From positions 1 to 6,338 of the forward strand of contig DOUP01000051.1 of the NCBI GenBank assembly GCA_003520545.1: 6,338 nt of DNA. The letters run 5' to 3'. This DNA comes from Maritimibacter sp. (GTDB lineage Bacteria > Pseudomonadota > Alphaproteobacteria > Rhodobacterales > Rhodobacteraceae). Under the pieces are notes generated by a model, which did not search any database, had not been told where the DNA came from, and worked only from the letters and a program-made list of their open reading frames with translations. Below, one piece after another: positions 1-5,277 of the stretch. Numbering within the stretch: position 1 is the first letter of the stretch; every line of letters starts with the position of its first letter. The position numbers and the translations under genes are program-made.

Positions 1-1179
1 CAGAAGTCACCTGACGCCTTCCGCACGATCAGCGAGGTGGCCGAATGGCTCGGCGTGCCGACCCATGTTCTGCGGTTCTGGGAGAGCCGCTTCACCCAGG
101 TCAAACCCGTAAAACGCGCAGGCGGCCGCCGATACTACCGACCCGCCGACATGTTGCTCCTGGGCGGCATCCGTAAACTCCTCCACGAAGACGGCCTCAC
201 CATTCGAGGCGTTCAGAAACTGCTTCGCGAACAAGGCGTTAAGCATGTTGCCGCCATGTCGCCGCCGGTTGATAGCGAACCGGCGACGGAAAGCAACGTG
301 GTCTCCCTGGACGCGGGACGTTCGGAAGACGCTGCGGCAACGAACGACACTGACACGGATGGTGGCGAGGCTGATGCCACCGCGTCTGACCCCGCCGAGG
401 CTGACGACGGCACCCCCGCGGAATCGGTCGACAGCCCGAGCGCCGAGCCTGCGCCGACGCCCGAAACCGCCGAGGACGGCCCCTCCGCCGACATAGATTA
501 TCCCAAACCCACCGAGGCAAGCGACCTCGCAGGGGGTGGCGAGGACGAGGCCTCCGACGACACGACCGACCGCGCCTCCTTCCATACCGAGGTCAGCGAA
601 GCGGACGATAGCGACATCGCATCCCAACCGCCTCCCGTGGCGCAGGACACGCTCCCGGACACCGCGCTTGAGACCACACGCGGCGATGTGGGCGACGCAT
701 CGGATGTTCCGGACAGAGGCGAAACGAACAAGGCGGATGAGGTCGCGGAGACCGCCACCTCAGCTGAGGACGACGAGCCGAGCGACTCGGTTGACGAGCC
801 GTCGTCCAAGACCGAAACCAGAGACGACACCGGGTTGCCAGAAGACGTGGCACAGGCGGACGGTGAGGCGGACGACGCGCCGCTGGAGTCCGAGACCGAG
901 GGCGACGCGCTGGTCATGCCGGAAACGGACCCCGAGAGCACCAAGCAGCCCGACGCCGTCGCCGAACCGGAACGCGTGGCGCTCACCATGCCCGCCATCG
1001 GCGAAGACCCGCAGGACGAAACGTTGGACCCCAAGATCGAGCCCGTCGCACCGATCCTGCGCCGGATGCGTGCGCGCGGCCTGACACTGCCGCCCGCTAC
1101 CTTGCAGGCGCTCGCGGATCGGCTTGAAACCCTTACGCGTGGCTCTTCGACGACGCCCCCGCCGGGCGGACTCGGTTGA
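1..1179 (+). CDS. MerR-family transcriptional regulator with long acidic tail (5' end outside window)
   Basis: A DNA-binding regulator of unknown target, presumably cytoplasmic. The frame is open from base 1 and 392 residues are visible to the TGA at 1177-1179. A GTG at 37 could act as a start, but the residues before it ([12 protein letters not shown]) already belong to the MerR helix-turn-helix, so the true start lies just upstream. Residues ~8-80 form the winged HTH: '[13 protein letters not shown]' carries the recognition-helix signature, 'GGRRYYRP' is the wing, and '[12 protein letters not shown]' is a second helical part. Residues ~90-344 are low-complexity, rich in Asp, Glu, Ala, Thr, Ser and Pro, with no Cys or metal-binding pattern, so a metal sensor is unlikely. 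Residues ~345-381 ([19 protein letters not shown]...) look helical and ordered again. From general knowledge, such proteins often sit beside ihfA in Rhodobacteraceae; that neighbour would be outside this window. Family call firm, role unknown. Confidence 0.9.
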   Translation, partial: QKSPDAFRTISEVAEWLGVPTHVLRFWESRFTQVKPVKRAGGRRYYRPADMLLLGGIRKLLHEDGLTIRGVQKLLREQGVKHVAAMSPPVDSEPATESNVVSLDAGRSEDAAATNDTDTDGGEADATASDPAEADDGTPAESVDSPSAEPAPTPETAEDGPSADIDYPKPTEASDLAGGGEDEASDDTTDRASFHTEVSEADDSDIASQPPPVAQDTLPDTALETTRGDVGDASDVPDRGETNKADEVAETATSAEDDEPSDSVDEPSSKTETRDDTGLPEDVAQADGEADDAPLESETEGDALVMPETDPESTKQPDAVAEPERVALTMPAIGEDPQDETLDPKIEPVAPILRRMRARGLTLPPATLQALADRLETLTRGSSTTPPPGGLG

Positions 1180-1203
1180 GCGAAAAATCAACGCAATGAG
1201 GTC

Positions 1204-1231
1204 TTGCCCACACGCGCAAAGCTGCTATGTA
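1204..1231 (+). promoter_or_regulatory. candidate promoter for tRNA-Pro
   Basis: In the 63-bp gap between the MerR stop codon and the tRNA, TTGCCC (1204-1209) resembles a -35 box, with 4 of 6 bases matching TTGACA. A 16-bp spacer leads to TATGTA (1226-1231), a weak -10 box. Transcription would start near 1238, a few bases before the mature tRNA 5' end at 1243. The placement is reasonable, but the -10 match is poor and no data support it. Confidence 0.4.
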
Positions 1232-1242
1232 ACCCCCCACGT

Positions 1243-1319
1243 CGGGCTATGGCGCAGTCTGGTAGCGCGTCCGTCTGGGGGACGGAAGGTCGCAGGTTCA
1301 AGTCCTGCTAGCCCGACCA
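1243..1319 (+). tRNA. tRNA-Pro (anticodon GGG)
   Basis: A complete 77-nt tRNA folded by eye. The acceptor stem is CGGGCTA (1243-1249) paired with TAGCCCG (1309-1315). The D stem is GCGC/GCGC around AGTCTGGTA. The anticodon stem TCCGT/ACGGA (1270-1274, 1282-1286) is perfectly paired, and the loop CTGGGGG places GGG at 1277-1279. The variable loop is AGGTC, and the T arm GCAGG-TTCAAGT-CCTGC has the standard TTC. Discriminator A1316 is followed by an encoded CCA (1317-1319). A GGG anticodon reads proline codons CCC and CCU. It is a single gene with its own apparent promoter and terminator. I found no mismatched pair. Confidence 0.97.
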
Positions 1320-1329
1320 ATCACCGAAC

Positions 1330-1356
1330 CGCCCGCCCCTCACGGGGTGGGCGTTC
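1330..1356 (+). terminator. hairpin terminator after tRNA-Pro
   Basis: CGCCCGCCCC (1330-1339) pairs with GGGGTGGGCG (1344-1353) around a TCAC loop. This gives ten pairs, one of them a G-U wobble, starting 10 bases after the tRNA CCA end. The following bases (TTCGTGT) are only modestly T-rich, so termination may be incomplete and some transcripts may read on into dcd. The stem is seen directly; its termination activity is inferred. Confidence 0.65.
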
Positions 1357-1390
1357 GTGTATCTGGCGCGTTTCGGAAGACGCTCGTGAT

Positions 1391-1414
1391 TCAAGCTTTT
1401 TCCAAAACGCTTGA
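1391..1414 (+). promoter_or_regulatory. inverted repeat next to the dcd ribosome binding site
   Basis: TCAAGC (1391-1396) and GCTTGA (1409-1414) form a perfect inverted repeat. T-rich (1397-1401) and A-rich (1404-1407) inner arms continue it after one mismatch. The right arm ends at the first base of the Shine-Dalgarno run AGGGGGA (1414-1420). It could be an RNA hairpin affecting ribosome access or a dyad operator; the sequence cannot say which. A weaker 6-bp stem, GCGTTT/AGACGC, lies at 1368-1383. Function is inferred only. Confidence 0.35.
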
Positions 1415-1427
1415 GGGGGATGGACGG

Positions 1428-2510
1428 ATGAACACAGGGGTTCTGCCGGATCGGGCGATCCGCAACATGATCGAAGACGGCATCTTGTCCGCCGATCCCG
1501 CCATCATTCCGGAACAGATTCAGCCGGCCTCCCTGGACCTGCGCCTTGGCACCGTCGCCTACCGGGTGCGCGCCTCCTTTCTCGCGGGCGAAGGCGCGAC
1601 GGTCGCGGACCGCCTCAATGAATTCGAAATGCACCGGATCGACCTCACCAACGGCGCGGTCCTTGAAAAAGGCGCGGTCTACGTCGTGCCGCTCATGGAA
1701 AGCCTTGCCCTGCCCGACGGTGTCCAAGCGGTGGCCAATGCAAAAAGTTCCACCGGGCGGCTCGATCTCCTGACCCGAACCATCACCGACGGCGGGGTGG
1801 AATTCGACCGGATCACGCCGGGCTACACCGGGCCGCTTTACGCCGAGATCTGTCCCCGCTCCTTCTCGGTCCTCGTGCGCCCCGGGATGCGGCTCAACCA
1901 GATCCGCTTCCGCGAGGGCCAGGCGATCTTATCAGACGACGAGCTGCGCGCGCGTCACGACGCTGAACGACTGGTCGACGGAGACGCGGTGATCGACGAT
2001 GGCCTCGGGTTTTCCGTCGACCTCAAACCGGGCCCGAACAACCTCGTCGGCTACCGGGCGAAGCCGCACTCTGGCGTCATCGACCTCGACCTCATCGGGC
2101 ACTACGACCCGGCGGAGTTCTGGGAACCAATCCACACCGCCGAAGAACGCATCATCCTCGACCCCGGCGCCTTCTATATCCTCGTGAGCCGGGAAGCGGT
2201 TCATATCCCGCCCGATTGCGCCGCCGAAATGGCGCCCTACCTTGCGATGGTCGGTGAATTCCGCGTGCATTACGCGGGCTTCTTCGACCCCGGCTTCGGC
2301 CACGATGCAGCCGGCGGCGCGGGCTCACGCGGCGTGCTCGAAGTGCGCTGCCACGAAGCCCCCTTTGTCCTGGAACACGGCCAAGTGGTCGGACGCCTAG
2401 TCTATGAGAAAATGGCGGATGTGCCGGAGACGCTTTACGGCGCGGGCATCAAATCTAACTACCAGGGACAGGGCCTGAAGCTTTCCAAGCATTTCAAGAC
2501 CCCAAGCTGA
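1428..2510 (+). CDS. dcd: dCTP deaminase, long duplicated-domain form
   Basis: Deaminates dCTP to dUTP and ammonia, supplying dUMP for thymidylate synthesis in the cytosol. The start is ATG 1428, preceded by AGGGGGA with a 7-nt gap; an in-frame GTG upstream (1347) lies in the terminator hairpin and was not used. The protein is 360 residues, close to twice the E. coli enzyme (~190), matching the alphaproteobacterial fused type. In the N-terminal half, 'QPASLDLRLG' (32-41) resembles the Dcd N-terminal motif. 'NAKSSTGRLDL' (104-114) corresponds to the RSSxAR catalytic loop, and 'TPGYTGPLYAEI' (130-141) carries a Glu (E140) at the catalytic position. The C-terminal half repeats the fold: 'FFDPGFG' (285-291) resembles the DPGWSG motif, and 'GVLEVRC' carries E305. 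It lacks an RSSxAR-like loop at the matching place (AEMAPYLAMVGEF, 266-278). Family call strong; whether one or both halves are active is unknown. Confidence 0.92.
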   Translation: MNTGVLPDRAIRNMIEDGILSADPAIIPEQIQPASLDLRLGTVAYRVRASFLAGEGATVADRLNEFEMHRIDLTNGAVLEKGAVYVVPLMESLALPDGVQAVANAKSSTGRLDLLTRTITDGGVEFDRITPGYTGPLYAEICPRSFSVLVRPGMRLNQIRFREGQAILSDDELRARHDAERLVDGDAVIDDGLGFSVDLKPGPNNLVGYRAKPHSGVIDLDLIGHYDPAEFWEPIHTAEERIILDPGAFYILVSREAVHIPPDCAAEMAPYLAMVGEFRVHYAGFFDPGFGHDAAGGAGSRGVLEVRCHEAPFVLEHGQVVGRLVYEKMADVPETLYGAGIKSNYQGQGLKLSKHFKTPS

Positions 2511-2523
2511 CCGGGGGTCTCTT
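2497..2523 (+). terminator. probable terminator between convergent dcd and the small-protein gene
   Basis: AGACCCC (2497-2503) pairs perfectly with GGGGTCT (2514-2520) around a 10-nt loop, followed by CTT. The hairpin spans the dcd stop codon (2508-2510). A second short stem, CCGGAA/TTCCGG with an ATA loop, lies at 2531-2545. As dcd and the minus-strand gene ending at 2557 converge on this 46-bp gap, the structures may stop transcription from both sides. T-tracts are weak on either strand, so this is a moderate call. Confidence 0.45.
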
Positions 2524-2556
2524 CATCGTGCCGGAAATATTCCGGGGGCGCGGGGC

Positions 2557-2766
2557 CTAGCGCAGCCGGCGGGCGATCCGGGCCCCCTGACGGGCGCGTT
2601 TCGCGGTTTGCTTCGTCGCTTGGGCGCGCTGGCGCTCCTCCGGCGTCATGTCGTCACGCCGTTTGCCGCGCCGGGACGCCATATCGACCCCGGCATCGAC
2701 GCCACGGTTCACAAGCTTGCGCATCACCATGCGAAGCATCATCGACATCATGCGTTCTACGTTCAT
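2557..2766 (-). CDS. small basic, Met-rich hypothetical protein (69 aa)
   Basis: I do not recognise a function. The ATG (complement of 2764-2766) is preceded by a weak AGG (GCAGGTCTT) and the stop is TAG. Residues 1-19 are rich in Met, Leu and Arg (MNVERMMSMMLRMVMRKLV) and look like an amphipathic helix. Then comes 'MASRRGKRRDD', then 'MTPEERQRAQATKQTAKRAR', a charged helix, ending in 'IARRLR'. Twenty of 69 residues are Lys or Arg against seven acidic ones, so nucleic-acid or membrane-surface binding is possible but unproven. There are no Cys and no clear membrane span. It lies 58 bp after scpB on the same strand and converges with dcd. I believe similar short hypothetical proteins occur in Rhodobacteraceae, which supports it being real, but I could not check this. 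Confidence 0.7.
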   Translation of the reverse strand: MNVERMMSMMLRMVMRKLVNRGVDAGVDMASRRGKRRDDMTPEERQRAQATKQTAKRARQGARIARRLR

Positions 2767-2825
2767 AAGACCTGCTCACTTCTGCTTTTCCAAACAGTAT
2801 ATAGGAAAAAGCGGCAAAAGTACGA
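2767..2825 (-). promoter_or_regulatory. AT-rich gap after scpB with possible -10 element
   Basis: This short gap is much richer in A and T than its surroundings. Read on the minus strand it holds TTTTGCCGCTTTTTCC followed by TATATA (complement of 2798-2803), which could serve as a -10 box for the 69-residue gene. No good -35 box lies 16-18 bp upstream: TTGCCG is only 8 bases away. It may be an independent promoter, or just spacer in an operon extending from scpB. Confidence 0.25.
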
Positions 2826-3479
2826 TCACTCTTCGAAGAGTTCGGACTGGCCCTCGTCCTCGTCGTCGCCCTCTTCGTCTTCGCCCAGGCTCGGGGACGG
2901 ACGGCTTTCCAGAAGCCCGGCGGCCCGAAGTTCCTTCAGACCCGGCAGGTCACGCGCACTTTCCAACCCGAAATGATCGAGAAACTCGGAGGTCACGACA
3001 AAGGTCACCGGACGCCCGGGCGACATTCGCCGGCGACCGAAGCGGATCCATTCCATCTCGATCAATTGGTCGACCGTGCCACGGCTGACAGATACGCCGC
3101 GAATTTCTTCGATCTCGGCGCGGGTGACCGGCTGGTGATAGGCAATGATGGCCAGGGTCTCGATGGCGGCTCTGCTCAGTTTCCGGCTCTCCACCGTTTC
3201 CTTGTGCATCAGATACCCAAGGTCGGGTGCGGTCCGGATCGCGTAAGCATCGCCGACACGCACCACGTTGACGCCGCGCCCTTCGTAGCGTTTGCGCAGA
3301 TGCACCAGCGCCTCTGACGGGTCCGAGCCATGTGGCATCCGCGCAGAGAGTTCCGCGATGGTCACAGGTTCGGCGCTCGCAAAGAGCACCGCTTCCACCA
3401 TGCGTTCCTGCTCCCCCATCGGAGGCGCTTCGAACAGGCTTTCCTCCTGCTCGATGTCGGTCTCGGTCTCGTCACTCAT
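2826..3479 (-). CDS. scpB: segregation and condensation protein B
   Basis: ScpB dimers bind the kleisin ScpA and with SMC form the bacterial condensin that organises and separates chromosomes. The 217-residue length is normal. Residues ~22-95 make the first winged helix ('MVEAVLFASAEPVTIAELS' is typical). Residues ~100-175 make the second, with the strongly conserved 'LSRAAIETLAIIAYHQPVTR' (101-120), 'EIEEIRGVS' and 'GRPVTFVVTSEFLDHFGL' (155-172). The last ~25 residues form a very acidic tail (GEDEEGDDEDEG). The start ATG (complement of 3477-3479) has AGGAAA (complement of 3484-3489) at good spacing inside the end of scpA. The two genes overlap by 8 bases (ATGAGTGA), so translation is probably coupled. 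In many alphaproteobacteria tatABC follow scpB; here a 69-residue gene does. Confidence 0.96.
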   Translation of the reverse strand: MSDETETDIEQEESLFEAPPMGEQERMVEAVLFASAEPVTIAELSARMPHGSDPSEALVHLRKRYEGRGVNVVRVGDAYAIRTAPDLGYLMHKETVESRKLSRAAIETLAIIAYHQPVTRAEIEEIRGVSVSRGTVDQLIEMEWIRFGRRRMSPGRPVTFVVTSEFLDHFGLESARDLPGLKELRAAGLLESRPSPSLGEDEEGDDEDEGQSELFEE

Positions 3480-4260
3480 TGGGTTTCCTGCGAATTTGAA
3501 TCGGCGCGAAAATCTCGCCCTGCCTGATCTCGATCGCGCCCGCCTTTACCAACTCCAGCGAGGCCGCGAAATTGGCCGCCGTGGCGGACCGGCGTTTGAC
3601 CGGGTCGGTGTCCCATCCATCGGGCAGGTAAGACATGATGTCGGTCCACTCGCCTGCGAACCCGATCAACCCGCGCATCCGGTCCAATGCTTCTTCCAGC
3701 GTCATGACGCTGTCGCGGTCCATGACGAAAGGCCGAAACTCGTCCCGGGTGCGGATGCGCGCATAGCCTTGCATCAGGTCCAGAAGTGTCGCGGTATAGG
3801 TGATACGCTTGCGCCGCTCGACCACCTCGACCTGACCCCTCGGGAAGAAATCGCGTCCCTTCTGGTCCCGCGCCATCAGCTTCGCCGCCGCATCGCGCAT
3901 CCCCTGCAATCGCTCCAGCTGGAAGGCCAGATGCGCGGCCAATTCCTCGCCCGACGGACCCTCGTCCGCCGGGTCGGGCGGTAAGAGCAACCGTGACTTC
4001 AGAAAAGCCAGCCAAGCCGCCATGACGAGGTAATCGGCGGCCAGTTCAATCCGCAGGTGCCGCGCCTTTTCGACAAAAGCGAGGTATTGCTCGGACAGAG
4101 CCAAAACGGAAATCTGCCGAAGGTCCACTTTCTGGGTGCGCGACAACGTGAGCAACAGGTCGAGCGGGCCTTCAAAGCCCTCGACGTCAACGATCAGCGC
4201 CTCGGCGGCCATGCGCTCGGACACCGACAGAACGTCAGCCTGAAACTCTTCGTCAGCCAT
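3472..4260 (-). CDS. scpA: segregation and condensation protein A (kleisin)
   Basis: ScpA is the kleisin subunit bridging the SMC heads and binding an ScpB dimer in bacterial condensin. The 262 residues are normal for the family. The N-terminal signature 'FEGPLDLLLTLSRTQKVDL' (29-47) and the helix 'LAADYLVMAAWLAFLKSRLLLP' (73-94, given in part as key motif KSRLLLP at 88-94) are present. A charged middle segment follows (~95-150). The C-terminal winged helix holds 'FAASLELVKAGAIEIRQ' (231-247), which contacts the SMC head in known homologues. The start ATG at 4258-4260 (complement) has no Shine-Dalgarno: the preceding bases are CCCCTTTTTCTC. It is kept because the residues after it resemble family N-termini; M17 (complement of 4210-4212) is the alternative, also with a weak site. 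It starts 19 bp after the nagZ stop and overlaps scpB by 8 bp. Confidence 0.96.
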   Translation of the reverse strand: MADEEFQADVLSVSERMAAEALIVDVEGFEGPLDLLLTLSRTQKVDLRQISVLALSEQYLAFVEKARHLRIELAADYLVMAAWLAFLKSRLLLPPDPADEGPSGEELAAHLAFQLERLQGMRDAAAKLMARDQKGRDFFPRGQVEVVERRKRITYTATLLDLMQGYARIRTRDEFRPFVMDRDSVMTLEEALDRMRGLIGFAGEWTDIMSYLPDGWDTDPVKRRSATAANFAASLELVKAGAIEIRQGEIFAPIQIRRKPNE

Positions 4261-4279
4261 GAGAAAAAGGGGCGCCCGC

Positions 4280-5275
4280 CTAGTTGGTCAACAAGGCCTC
4301 AAATTCCGCGTCCAGAGCCTCAATGTCAATGGCATCGGGCTCTTTGCGCCAGGTGAGTGCCGTCTCTGCGCGGGCCTCTGCCACACCGTTCAGGCTGCCC
4401 GAGGCCTCGACCACCGCGGCCATCTCGTCGATCTCGCCGTTGCAATGCAGAACGATGTCACAGCCCGCCGTCAAGGCCGCCTCGCAGCGCGCTTCAAAGG
4501 GCCCCTTGAGTGCCTTCATGGAGATGTCGTCGGTCATCAGGAGACCGTTGAAACCGATTGTGTCGCGGATGATCTCGATCATCTTAGGCGAGGTGGTGGC
4601 GGGGTTATCCGGGTCAATGTCGGTGTAGACCACATGCGCCGTCATGGCGAGCGGCAGCCCCGCAACCGATTGAAACGCAAGGAAATCTGACACGCGCAAG
4701 GTCTTTGCCTTGGTGGTGACCCTGGGCAGTTCCAGATGGCTGTCCGCGGTCGCGCGCCCGTGCCCCGGAATATGCTTGATGACCGGAAGCACCCCACCGT
4801 CGATCAGCCCGGTGCCCACGGCTCCCGCGATTTCGGAGACCTTCACGACATCGTCGCCATAACAGCGGTTCTTGAGAATTTCATGGGTGTCCGGCTGGGC
4901 AATGTCGACGACCGGCGCACAGTTGCCGTCGATCCCGACCGCGCGCAATTCATGCGCGATAATCCGGTAGCGCAGATACATCGCCTCGGCCCGTTTTCGT
5001 TTGTTGAGCTTCACTTGCTCCAACGGCGGCAACCATTCCCGCCAATAGGGGCGCACCATCCGCGCAACGCGCCCGCCCTCCTGGTCGATAAAGATCGGCG
5101 CGTTTCGTCCGACCGCTTCGCGCAACTCCGTGGTAAGCCAGGTCACTTGCTCGGGGTCTTCGATATTGCGTGCGAACAGGATGAACCCCCAGGGGTTCGC
5201 CTTGGCGAAGACATCGCGTTCTTCACGGGACAGTCGCGGACCTTTCAGACCGAGGATCGTCGCCCCGACCGTCAT
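4280..5275 (-). CDS. nagZ: beta-N-acetylglucosaminidase, GH3 family (peptidoglycan recycling)
   Basis: NagZ removes N-acetylglucosamine from GlcNAc-anhydroMurNAc muropeptides in the cytosol during cell-wall recycling; in other bacteria its products feed AmpR-type beta-lactamase control. The 331-residue length is typical of the single-domain Gram-negative form. No signal peptide is visible, as expected for a cytosolic enzyme. 'FIDQEGGRVAR' (62-72) holds the substrate-binding Asp64. 'IKHIPGHGRATADSH' (166-180) is the GH3 NagZ loop with Lys167-His168 and the Asp178/His180 acid-base pair. 'LLMTDDISM' (245-253) holds the probable nucleophile, Asp249. All key residues are intact. The start ATG (complement of 5273-5275) lies 2 bp after the stop of the SPOR gene with no strong Shine-Dalgarno, which suggests translational coupling. 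The annotation 'beta-hexosaminidase' is equivalent. Confidence 0.96.
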   Translation of the reverse strand: MTVGATILGLKGPRLSREERDVFAKANPWGFILFARNIEDPEQVTWLTTELREAVGRNAPIFIDQEGGRVARMVRPYWREWLPPLEQVKLNKRKRAEAMYLRYRIIAHELRAVGIDGNCAPVVDIAQPDTHEILKNRCYGDDVVKVSEIAGAVGTGLIDGGVLPVIKHIPGHGRATADSHLELPRVTTKAKTLRVSDFLAFQSVAGLPLAMTAHVVYTDIDPDNPATTSPKMIEIIRDTIGFNGLLMTDDISMKALKGPFEARCEAALTAGCDIVLHCNGEIDEMAAVVEASGSLNGVAEARAETALTWRKEPDAIDIEALDAEFEALLTN

Positions 5276-5277
5276 GC

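Noticed and set aside
7..1034. Long minus-strand open frames opposite the MerR gene (7-627 and 498-1034)
   Set aside because: They are shadows of a GC-rich, acidic coding sequence. Their products are Ser/Ala/Gly-rich low complexity without a recognisable domain, and the plus-strand frame has a clear MerR domain.
1124..1414. Plus-strand open frame covering the end of the MerR gene, the tRNA and its terminator
   Set aside because: It runs through a perfectly folded tRNA gene and gives no recognisable protein.
2557..2766. The 69-residue protein as TatA
   Set aside because: TatA has an uncharged N-terminal membrane helix followed by an FG hinge. This protein has Arg and Lys throughout its first helix and no FG.
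2608..3088. Plus-strand open frames opposite the small gene and scpB
   Set aside because: Their products are Arg/Ser/Pro-rich shadows, and the minus strand holds a clear scpB in the same region.
4261..4279. GGGCGCCC followed by TTTTT before scpA as an intrinsic terminator
   Set aside because: The palindrome leaves no usable loop and only a very short stem, and it would separate genes that look like one operon.
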